The notes: generated by a model from the letters alone, not told the origin. A DNA stretch of 7,578 bases from Nitrospirota bacterium (GCA_023248415.1 JAHFEP010000141.1:1-7578), one strand, 5' to 3'; positions 1 to 5,742 are shown, counted from the stretch's first letter. Translations and numbers: made by a program.

Positions 1-1
1 A

Positions 2-574
2 GTGGAAAAGGGTGAGGTAAAATGGAGATTCTTGTCTTTTGGATGCATGCACTGCAAGGATGCACCCTGCGTGTTTGTTTGCCCTGTTCCAGGCGCTCTA
101 AGAAGGCGGGATGACGGAACAGTGTATCTTGATGAGCAAAAATGCACTGGATGCAAATACTGTATTTCTGCCTGCCCCTTTGATGTGCCGCATTATGATG
201 ATGCCAAAGGCAAGGTATACAAATGCAACCTGTGCGCAGACAGGACAGCAAACGGACTTACTACTGCATGTGCAAAGACATGCCCTTCTGAGGCAATAAG
301 ATTCGGGGACAGGGATTCTTTAATAAAAGATGCAAAGGCAGGAGGAAAGAAGATTTACGGAGAAAACGAGCTCGGCGGTCTTTCTGTAATGTATGTCTTA
401 CAGGAGTCTCCATCCTTCTACGGACTTCCAGAGAGGCCTGCAATGCCTGTTACAACTGCATTCTGGAAAAAGGTATTAAAGCCGCTCGGCTATGTTGGCG
501 TGGGTGCAACAGTTGCAGCTATTATTTTGCACTATATTGCAGTTGGGCCACAGAGATATAAGGGAGGTGAATAA
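2..574 (+). CDS. fdhB: Formate dehydrogenase iron-sulfur (beta) subunit, 5'-partial
   Basis: This is the electron-transfer subunit of a membrane-bound, FdnH/FdoH-like formate dehydrogenase, passing electrons from the catalytic subunit to the cytochrome b. The 190 visible residues hold three four-cysteine groups: C15/C18/C23/C27, C48/C51/C54/C58 and C75/C78/C90/C94. That is 12 of the 16 cysteines expected for four [4Fe-4S] clusters. E. coli FdnH is about 294 residues, so the N-terminal third with the first cluster motif lies before the window; the GTG at position 2 is just an in-frame codon, not a believable start. After the clusters comes a family-typical stretch (GGLSVMYVL, then FYGLP), and one hydrophobic helix at about residues 157-180 that would anchor the protein. 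The stop is followed after one base by the gamma-subunit ATG. HybA-type hydrogenase subunits are related, but the FdnI-like partner and fdhE downstream favour formate dehydrogenase. Confidence 0.9.
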   Translation: MEKGEVKWRFLSFGCMHCKDAPCVFVCPVPGALRRRDDGTVYLDEQKCTGCKYCISACPFDVPHYDDAKGKVYKCNLCADRTANGLTTACAKTCPSEAIRFGDRDSLIKDAKAGGKKIYGENELGGLSVMYVLQESPSFYGLPERPAMPVTTAFWKKVLKPLGYVGVGATVAAIILHYIAVGPQRYKGGE

Positions 575-575
575 C

Positions 576-1193
576 ATGGCAATGATTGAGAGGCATACAA
601 ACAAGGAGAGGGCGGTTCATTCCATACATGCCATAAGTTTTATAATCCTGCTTTTAACAGGCATCGGCCTTTACAGCAAAGAGTTTTTTGGCATAACAAG
701 GCTCTTTGGCGGTGTGGACTGGTCAAGATTTATTCACCACTGGATTGGGGTTGTTTTTATCATTACACTTTTTATGATGTATTTTCAGTGGAAGGATGTG
801 GCAGAGGTTTTTGACGAAGACGATAGGGAGTGGTTCAGGGTCTTTGGCGGCTATCTTGGCAAAGGTGTAAAGGTTCCTCCTTCAGGAAAATTCAATGCAG
901 GGCAAAAGATGTTTTTTAAGATGATACTCTATGCAGGGGTTCTTTTCAGCATCACAGGCATTATCATGTGGATTCCACAAGTCCTTGCAATACCCAAGAC
1001 TATCTTACAGATTACTTACATCCTCCATGACATGATACTGATAGGCCTTGTAATGGCCATCTTAGCACATGCCTATCTCGGCACCATTGCAAATCCCGGA
1101 ACTATATCATCCCTGCTTACAGGCCAGGTTGATGAGCAATGGGCAAGGCATCATCATGAGAAGTGGTATAAGGCAGTGAAGAAGGGGAAGTGA
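576..1193 (+). CDS. fdhC: Formate dehydrogenase cytochrome b556 (gamma) subunit
   Basis: This is the membrane diheme cytochrome b that takes electrons from the beta subunit and reduces quinone (FdnI/FdoI family). It has 205 residues against about 217 for E. coli FdnI. Four hydrophobic segments are visible at about 15-33, 54-72, 112-133 and 148-168. Candidate heme-ligand histidines are H18, H54 or H55, H151 and H165. From memory the FdnI ligands are His18, 57, 155 and 169, and the 14-residue spacing of the last pair is kept here. An AspGlu-rich cytoplasmic-type loop lies at 79-84, and the tail is basic with three consecutive histidines (192-194). I chose the ATG at 576 because it has a strong Shine-Dalgarno (AGGGAGGTGA, 561-570) and sits one base after the beta-subunit stop. 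The in-frame ATG at 492 would extend into the preceding gene and lacks such a site; the ATG at 582 is a minor alternative. Confidence 0.93.
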   Translation: MAMIERHTNKERAVHSIHAISFIILLLTGIGLYSKEFFGITRLFGGVDWSRFIHHWIGVVFIITLFMMYFQWKDVAEVFDEDDREWFRVFGGYLGKGVKVPPSGKFNAGQKMFFKMILYAGVLFSITGIIMWIPQVLAIPKTILQITYILHDMILIGLVMAILAHAYLGTIANPGTISSLLTGQVDEQWARHHHEKWYKAVKKGK

Positions 1194-1200
1194 GCAGGAT

Positions 1201-1222
1201 AAGGAGATTCGGAATTGGTGAG
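1201..1222 (+). promoter_or_regulatory. Two competing Shine-Dalgarno sequences ahead of fdhE
   Basis: AAGGAG at 1201-1206 is well spaced for a TTG start at 1215 (8 nt) or a GTG start at 1218 (11 nt). GGTGA at 1217-1221 lies 8 nt before the ATG at 1230. All three starts are in the same frame, so the protein's first residues are uncertain by up to five amino acids. I favour the ATG because it is the common start codon and has its own acceptable site. Confidence 0.5.
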
Positions 1223-1229
1223 TCATATT

Positions 1230-1895
1230 ATGTCGCCTAAAGATATAATTATAGAGGCTGAAAAAAAAGGTGTAAGGAAACTGCTTGAACACTATTATGA
1301 CCTTCTTGATGCCATGAAGGCTGCAGATATCCCATCGTTTAATATTAGCAGCAGTGAACTTCAGGATGCAATAGACGGGATTAAAAGGGGTCGCTATGTT
1401 TTAAAGACGGTTAAACTTCCTTTTGAACCTGACGGCAAAGAAGATGCCTTTAGAAAGGCATTCCTTATGAATCTTGCAAAGGGATTAAATGGATTGGGTG
1501 ATGCTGTGAATAAGTACTGGGAGAATGGCTTCTGCCCTGTGTGCGGTTCTTTGCCGAGCCTCGGGGTTTTTGGAGGGAATAGAGACGGAGGGATGTCTCT
1601 TGTGTGCAGCCTTTGCGAGACACAATGGAATTTCAGAAGGCTACATTGCCCATTCTGCGGGAATGATGACCAAAAGGGTCTTGGCTATCTTTATTCAGAG
1701 GCAGAGGAGGGATACAGGATTAACTACTGCGATAAGTGCAAGCTCTATTTAAAAATAGTGGATGTCAGAAAAAAAGGCAATGCCTATCCATATCCTATTG
1801 AGGATATCATTACCCTTCCCCTTGACATACTTGCGCAGGAAAAGGGATATAAAAGACTGTCACCAAATCCATTAGGAATGGTTATGCTTAAATAA
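1230..1895 (+). CDS. fdhE: FdhE-type formate dehydrogenase accessory protein
   Basis: FdhE proteins are cytoplasmic factors needed for active, exported formate dehydrogenases; they bind the catalytic subunit before Tat export. From the ATG the protein has 221 residues. The C-terminal half carries four CxxC motifs, C102/C105, C126/C129, C140/C143 and C167/C170, arranged as two rubredoxin-like metal knuckles. The first is followed by a conserved CETQW stretch (129-133) and the last by LYLKI (172-176), both very like E. coli FdhE. The protein is shorter than E. coli FdhE (about 309 residues); the missing length is in the N-terminal helical half. Its place just after the formate dehydrogenase beta and gamma genes fits the role and supports calling those genes formate dehydrogenase. 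The start could also be TTG 1215 or GTG 1218, adding four or five residues. Confidence 0.9.
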   Translation: MSPKDIIIEAEKKGVRKLLEHYYDLLDAMKAADIPSFNISSSELQDAIDGIKRGRYVLKTVKLPFEPDGKEDAFRKAFLMNLAKGLNGLGDAVNKYWENGFCPVCGSLPSLGVFGGNRDGGMSLVCSLCETQWNFRRLHCPFCGNDDQKGLGYLYSEAEEGYRINYCDKCKLYLKIVDVRKKGNAYPYPIEDIITLPLDILAQEKGYKRLSPNPLGMVMLK

Positions 1896-1907
1896 ATAGA
1901 GGTGGTT

Positions 1908-2162
1908 ATGGCCTATACAATTGTTGCATTAAAAGAAAAGATATCGGAGATGTATCCGGAGATAGAAAAGCATGGCATCTCTGTTGGCCTTTTCTTTGAT
2001 GAAGAGAAGAATGCCTATATCATCAAATTCAAAAAGAATAAACATGAACTTACAACCCACCTTGAGAAAAAGGATGCAGATGAGTGTATGAATGGCATCA
2101 AATGTGTTTATCTTGGTGTTCAGGTCAGCCAGTTTATAAAGAATTTTGAAGATGTAAGATAG
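1908..2162 (+). CDS. Small protein of unknown function between fdhE and hydrogenase genes
   Basis: I do not recognise this 84-residue protein. It starts at the ATG at 1908, preceded by a GAGGTGG ribosome-binding site (1899-1905). The in-frame GTG at 1902 overlaps that site and is less likely. It follows the fdhE stop by 12 nt and ends 17 nt before the hydrogenase small-subunit ATG, so it is almost certainly co-transcribed with both. By eye it has an N-terminal amphipathic helix (about 6-22), a beta-rich middle (about 23-52) with many lysines, and a C-terminal part with two cysteines (C60, C66) and a hydrophobic patch (67-80). There is no signal peptide, membrane helix or CxxC motif, so it is probably a soluble cytoplasmic protein. 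Its position suggests an accessory role for the formate dehydrogenase or the hydrogenase, but that is inference only. It does not resemble HyaE, HybE or HypC by eye. Confidence 0.8.
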   Translation: MAYTIVALKEKISEMYPEIEKHGISVGLFFDEEKNAYIIKFKKNKHELTTHLEKKDADECMNGIKCVYLGVQVSQFIKNFEDVR

Positions 2163-2179
2163 AAGAAAGGAGGCGCTTT

Positions 2180-3277
2180 ATGAGGAAGGAGCATGGTCTT
2201 GCAACAAGGGACTTAGTGGACAGGCTGCGTTACAGCGGAGTAGGACGCCGCGATTTTTTAAAGTTCTGCGGTTTAACAGCAGGACTCCTCGGCCTTTCAG
2301 AGGCATATATACCAAGAATTGCCAATGCCCTTGAAAAGGGAACAAAGAGGCCGCCTGTTGTGTGGCTTAACTTTGCCTCTGATACAGGATGCACAGAGTC
2401 ATTAATAAAGGCAACATACCCCAATGCTGCTGATTTAGTCCTTGATATACTCAGCGTTGACTACAATGAGACAATAATGGCTGCAGCAGGCCAGCAGGTT
2501 GAGGAGATTTTGCAAAAATCTCTGAAAGAGGGCAACTATATACTTGTTATTGAAGGCGGTATACCAACAAAGCACGGCTATGGCATGATTGCTGGCAAAG
2601 ACATGATGGATATTGCAAAGGAGTTTGCGCCAAAGGCAATCGCAATACTTGCTGTTGGAAGCTGTGCAACGTATGGCGGTGTGCCTGCTGCAAACCCGAA
2701 TCCATCTGCAATTAAAGGCGTGGCTGATGTGCTTGGCCCCGCATATAAGGGAAAGATTGTTAACCTTGACCTCTGCCCTGTGAATGTAGAGGTATTGGTT
2801 GCTGTGGTTGTAAATTATCTTCTGTTTAAAAAGCTGCCAGAGCTTGATTCGTTCGGAAGACCAAAGACATTTTACGGCCAGCTTATACATGACAACTGCG
2901 AGAGAAGGGCACATTTTGATGCAGGAAGATTTGTAGAGAAATTTGGCACAGAAGAAGAGGCATTGGGCCACTGTCTGTATAAGATGGGATGCAAGGGACC
3001 CATGACGCATGCACCATGCCCAAAGATTATGTACAACGACAGGGTAAGTTGGTGCATTAAGGCAGGCGCGCCGTGCATTGGGTGCGGTGAGCAGGGATGG
3101 ACAGATAAATTCGCAGGGTTTTATGAGAGGCTGCCGGGTGTATCAATACCGGGCTTTAAGGGTGTTGAATTTACAGCAGACAAGATTGGTTTGGCAGCAG
3201 GCGCTGCTGCAGCAATAGGCATTGCAGCACATGCACTCGGCTCAACTAAGCGGATTAAAAAGGGAGGTGAGGAGTAA
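2180..3277 (+). CDS. hyaA: [NiFe] hydrogenase small subunit, Tat-exported, unusual cluster ligands
   Basis: This subunit carries the iron-sulfur relay of a membrane-bound group 1 uptake hydrogenase. It has 365 residues. A Tat signal is visible (RRDFLKF, 23-29, then a hydrophobic run to about 49), and a C-terminal anchor helix (about 336-353) ends in basic residues. Distal cluster ligands H237, C240, C265 and C271 are intact, as are medial ligands C280, C299 and C302. The proximal cluster keeps C71, C162 and C199, but the position of the first ligand is D68 (SDTGC instead of ECTGC). C292 stands seven residues before C299, where group 1 enzymes usually have proline. The usual GCPP around the last proximal ligand is LCPV (198-201). 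The extra cysteines of O2-tolerant HyaA are glycines here (G70, G167). The start is the ATG at 2180 behind AAAGGAGG (2167-2174). It shares one base with hyaB. An aspartate proximal ligand is known, as I recall, from the actinobacterial-type (group 1h) enzyme of Ralstonia eutropha; I do not assign a subgroup. Confidence 0.95.
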   Translation: MRKEHGLATRDLVDRLRYSGVGRRDFLKFCGLTAGLLGLSEAYIPRIANALEKGTKRPPVVWLNFASDTGCTESLIKATYPNAADLVLDILSVDYNETIMAAAGQQVEEILQKSLKEGNYILVIEGGIPTKHGYGMIAGKDMMDIAKEFAPKAIAILAVGSCATYGGVPAANPNPSAIKGVADVLGPAYKGKIVNLDLCPVNVEVLVAVVVNYLLFKKLPELDSFGRPKTFYGQLIHDNCERRAHFDAGRFVEKFGTEEEALGHCLYKMGCKGPMTHAPCPKIMYNDRVSWCIKAGAPCIGCGEQGWTDKFAGFYERLPGVSIPGFKGVEFTADKIGLAAGAAAAIGIAAHALGSTKRIKKGGEE

Positions 3278-4866
3278 TGGCAAGGTTAGTTATAGACCCA
3301 ATAACAAGGATAGAAGGGCATTTAAAACTTGAGGTTGAGATAGAAGGCGGAAAAGTAAAGGATGCATGGACTTCAGGCACGTTATTCCGCGGATTTGAAA
3401 TCATCTTAAAAGGCAGAGACCCAAGGGATGCATGGCATATAACACAAAGGATATGCGGTGTGTGCCCAACATCGCATGGCCATACATCTTCAATGAGCCT
3501 TGAGGATTCATTCAAGATAAGGCCGCCTGACAACGGCAGGATTATAAGAAACATCATTGAGGCATGTCAGTTTGTCCATTCTCATATTTTATGGTTCTAT
3601 CACCTTACTGCATTGGATTATGTTGATGTTGTCAGCGCATTAAAGGCGCAGCCAAAAGAGGCGTCATTAAAAAAGGTTCAGGACAGATTAAAGGCCTTTG
3701 TCAACAGCGGCCAGCTCGGCCCATTTGCAAACGGTTACTGGGGACATCCTGCATATAAGCTGCCTGCTGAACTGAACCTTCTTGCTGTTGCACACTACTT
3801 AGAGGCTTTGGATATGCAGGCGAAGGCATCTCATCTCTCTGCCCTATTCGGCGGAAAGATGCCCATGACAATGACAAGCCCGCCAGGCGGAAGCAACTTT
3901 ATTCCTACTGTTGATACACTTGCTAATTACTTCTCACGCGTTGAAGAGCTTCAGAAGTGGGTGGACAGTGCCTTTATTCCTGATGTTCTTGCAGTTGCAC
4001 CTTACTATCTTGATTATGCAAAAATCGGCAAAGGACATGGAAATTACCTTGCATGGGGTGTATTTGATGATGCATCCTATGACCCGAAGAAGAGACTCCT
4101 TCCAAGGGGTATAATCATGAACAGCCAGTTAAAGGCTATTGATGCGAAACCAGAGGAGGTTACAGAGCATGTGAAGCATAGCTGGTACACAGATTCAGGG
4201 CCGCTTAATCCAATGAACGGTGTTACAGAGCCGAACTTCACAGAATATGACACAAATAAAAAATACACATGGGCAAAGGCGCCGAGGTATCAGGGAAAGC
4301 CAATGGAGGTTGGCGCTTTGTCAAGGATGCTTGTTGCATATACATCAGGCAGGGAAAAGGCAGTAAAGCTGATTGACGGCACCTTAAAGGCATTGAATGT
4401 GGCAGGCAAACCTGAGGTGCTTTTGTCTGTCCTTGGCAGGATTGCTGCAAGGACACTTGAGACAAAGCTCATATTAGATGAGATGATGAATTGGGGTAAG
4501 GAGATTGCAGAGAATATAAAGAATGGAAAGGATGCTGTTTATACGGATTATAAGATACCTGATTCTTCATCAGGCATTGGTTTATGGGAGGCGCCGAGGG
4601 GCGCATTGGGACACTGGAATGTAATAGCAGGTAAGAAGCTGAAAAATTATCAGTGTGTTGTGCCAACAACATGGAATGTCTGCCCAAGGGATGACAATGG
4701 CGTCAGGGGGCCAATAGAGGAGGCATTAATCGGAACACCTGTTTTAGATGCAAAGAGGCCTGTTGAGATTTTAAGGGTTGTGCACTCCTTTGACCCGTGT
4801 CTTGCATGCACTGTGCATGTGATTGACCCTGAGACTAATGAGATACGCAAATTCAGGGCGTGCTGA
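3277..4866 (+). CDS. hyaB: [NiFe] hydrogenase large (catalytic) subunit
   Basis: This 529-residue subunit holds the NiFe active site that oxidises H2 and is exported with the small subunit. The N-terminal motif is RICGVC with C60, C63 and H67. The C-terminal motif is DPCLAC with C508, C511 and H514. E13 in RIEGH is the usual proton-gate glutamate and R441 in APRGAL the active-site arginine. Cleavage after H514 would remove a 15-residue tail, which fits the maturation protease gene downstream. One stretch is unusual: where group 1 enzymes typically read GGK-x-PH followed by VGG, this protein has GGKMPM (192-197) and PPGG (202-205), so the histidine is M197. The WN-x-x-PR region contains an extra cysteine (C469). 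The ATG at 3277 overlaps the small-subunit stop (TAATG) and is preceded by AGGGAGGTGAGG. A palindromic repeat begins immediately after the stop codon. Confidence 0.96.
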   Translation: MARLVIDPITRIEGHLKLEVEIEGGKVKDAWTSGTLFRGFEIILKGRDPRDAWHITQRICGVCPTSHGHTSSMSLEDSFKIRPPDNGRIIRNIIEACQFVHSHILWFYHLTALDYVDVVSALKAQPKEASLKKVQDRLKAFVNSGQLGPFANGYWGHPAYKLPAELNLLAVAHYLEALDMQAKASHLSALFGGKMPMTMTSPPGGSNFIPTVDTLANYFSRVEELQKWVDSAFIPDVLAVAPYYLDYAKIGKGHGNYLAWGVFDDASYDPKKRLLPRGIIMNSQLKAIDAKPEEVTEHVKHSWYTDSGPLNPMNGVTEPNFTEYDTNKKYTWAKAPRYQGKPMEVGALSRMLVAYTSGREKAVKLIDGTLKALNVAGKPEVLLSVLGRIAARTLETKLILDEMMNWGKEIAENIKNGKDAVYTDYKIPDSSSGIGLWEAPRGALGHWNVIAGKKLKNYQCVVPTTWNVCPRDDNGVRGPIEEALIGTPVLDAKRPVEILRVVHSFDPCLACTVHVIDPETNEIRKFRAC

Positions 4867-4914
4867 TAATCCCCCTATTTCCCCCTTTAGTAAAGGGGGA
4901 TAAAAGGGGGATTA
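4867..4914 (+). repeat. 48-bp nested palindromic repeat, copy 1
   Basis: Outer arms TAATCCCCC (4867-4875) and GGGGGATTA (4906-4914) are perfect inverted repeats. They enclose inner arms CCCCCTTTA (4881-4889) and TAAAGGGGG (4891-4899) around a single G. A 47-bp copy with the same outer arms sits inside hypA at 6493-6539. The element starts on the first base after the hyaB stop codon. The hairpin has no T-run after it, so it is not a classic intrinsic terminator; it could protect the hyaAB mRNA 3' end or dampen read-through to the cytochrome gene, which is inference. Confidence 0.85.
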
Positions 4915-4942
4915 GAGATTGCTTCGCTTCGCTCGCAATGAC
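4915..4942 (+). repeat. Short dispersed-repeat-like palindrome (ATTGC...GCAAT)
   Basis: ATTGC (4918-4922) and GCAAT (4935-4939) flank a 12-nt GC-rich core of repeated TTCGC/GCTC units. Sequences of this type, an ATTGCTTCG start and a CGCAATGAC end, are familiar to me as intergenic repeats in several bacterial genomes. It abuts the 48-bp palindrome, so the gap between hyaB and the cytochrome gene is almost entirely repeat. The remaining bases up to 4967 hold the GAGGAGGTGG ribosome-binding site (4954-4963). Confidence 0.55.
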
Positions 4943-4967
4943 AATATAAGCTTGAGGAGGTGGAACT

Positions 4968-5630
4968 ATGCCAAAGAAGATGCAATTAAAATATGAATGG
5001 AACGTTGCATACAGGATTGAGCATTGGGTGCATGTGGCATCAATGATTGTCCTGATATTTACAGGCTTCTATATACACTGGCCGTTCTTTGGAGGCGGGC
5101 CTGAGAGCCAGATAATGGCATGGATGAGATTCCTGCATTTTCTCTCTATGTATACATTGCTTATTGGTCTGGTGTTACGGATATACATGTCATTCAATTC
5201 AAGATTTGATGCAGACTGGAGAGACTTTTCTGTTATACAGAATCTAAAGGGTGTGCCTGAGATGATTGCCTACTATACATTTTTAAAAGATAAGCATACT
5301 GAATACAGGAAATACAATCCCCTTCAGGCATTTACTTATCTTTCATGGGCAGGGATTATTATACTTCAGGCATTAACAGGCTTTGCACTTTACAGTGGAG
5401 ACTTCTTCGGCCTATTCTCCTCACAGGCTGCATTCGGATGGTTGAACAGGCTGCTCGGTGGCGAGAGCCACACAAGGGTATGGCACTTTTTGATTATGTG
5501 GTACTTTATAATAACTGCTGTTGTTCATGTGTATATGAGCCTTTTACAGACACTTGTAAAGCGGGACAGGACATTTCAGTCCATGTTTACAGGGTATAAA
5601 TTGAGCAGCGCAACTGGAAAGAAGAGGTGA
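4968..5630 (+). CDS. hyaC: HyaC-type hydrogenase cytochrome b subunit
   Basis: This is the membrane diheme cytochrome b that links the hydrogenase small subunit to the quinone pool. It has 220 residues with four hydrophobic segments at about 20-38, 55-75, 123-145 and 172-195. Candidate heme-ligand histidines are H19 or H22 in the first helix (EHWVHV), H57 in the second, and H173 and H187 in the last, again 14 residues apart. The motif LTGFALYSG (136-144) and the loop with the DADW stretch (81-84) fit the family. It starts at an ATG with a strong GAGGAGGTGG site about 4-6 nt upstream. It follows hyaAB after a 101-nt repeat-filled gap, the usual HyaA-B-C gene order. It is distinct in sequence from the formate dehydrogenase gamma subunit earlier in the window, so each dehydrogenase has its own cytochrome. 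Confidence 0.93.
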   Translation: MPKKMQLKYEWNVAYRIEHWVHVASMIVLIFTGFYIHWPFFGGGPESQIMAWMRFLHFLSMYTLLIGLVLRIYMSFNSRFDADWRDFSVIQNLKGVPEMIAYYTFLKDKHTEYRKYNPLQAFTYLSWAGIIILQALTGFALYSGDFFGLFSSQAAFGWLNRLLGGESHTRVWHFLIMWYFIITAVVHVYMSLLQTLVKRDRTFQSMFTGYKLSSATGKKR

Positions 5631-5635
5631 AAATA

Positions 5636-5731
5636 CTCACCCTCCCCTTTATCCCCTCCCGTCAAGGGAGGGGAGATTGATTGATAAGATAAGTGCTTCC
5701 CTCTCCCCTTGTGGGAGAGGGTTAGGGTGAG
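5636..5731 (+). repeat. 96-bp compound C/G-rich palindrome between hyaC and the protease gene
   Basis: Outer arms CTCACCCT (5636-5643) and AGGGTGAG (5724-5731) are perfect inverted repeats. Inside lie two further hairpins: TCCCCTCCC (5652-5660) with GGGAGGGGA (5666-5674) around a 5-nt loop, and CCCTCTCCC (5699-5707) with GGGAGAGGG (5713-5721) around a 5-nt loop. This fills most of the 112-nt gap after hyaC. It resembles mosaic intergenic palindromes rather than a terminator, since no T-run follows either stem. Confidence 0.8.
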
Positions 5732-5735
5732 GGGG
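5713..5735 (+). promoter_or_regulatory. Ribosome-binding region of the protease gene inside a G-quadruplex motif
   Basis: Four G-tracts occur in a row on the sense strand: GGG, AGA, GGG, TTA, GGG, TGA, GGGGG. This fits the G3-loop1-7 quadruplex rule with three 3-nt loops. The last part, GGGTGAGGGGG, is the only Shine-Dalgarno-like sequence before the ATG at 5743, with 7 nt spacing. The first two tracts also form the right arm of the hairpin at 5699-5721, so hairpin and quadruplex are mutually exclusive folds. A regulatory effect is inference. Confidence 0.5.
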
Positions 5736-5742
5736 AATAAAA

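Noticed and set aside
2..4. GTG at the window edge as the start of the iron-sulfur subunit
   Set aside because: The family has a further ferredoxin-like cysteine group upstream, so the gene begins before the window.
1..574. First gene as a HybA-type hydrogenase subunit
   Set aside because: It is followed by an FdnI-like cytochrome and fdhE, and its C-terminal stretch and anchor helix resemble FdnH. HybA would be expected to neighbour a HybB-type protein, which is absent.
492..575. Upstream ATG extending the cytochrome gamma subunit by 28 residues
   Set aside because: The extension overlaps the beta-subunit gene, has no proper ribosome-binding site and is absent from the family; the ATG at 576 has an excellent site.
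1261..1268. Run of eight A in fdhE as a programmed frameshift site
   Set aside because: The zero frame gives a complete FdhE with all motifs; no alternative frame gives a meaningful product and no stimulatory structure is evident.
2435..3010. A 191-codon open frame on the minus strand
   Set aside because: It lies wholly inside the small-subunit gene, has low-complexity Cys/Ile/His-rich composition and no recognisable domain or ribosome-binding site. It is an antisense shadow of a well-supported gene.
4867..4914. Intrinsic transcription terminator after hyaB
   Set aside because: The stem is strong but is followed by ATTAGAGATT rather than a T-run, and the same sequence occurs inside a coding region. 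It is better described as a repeat.
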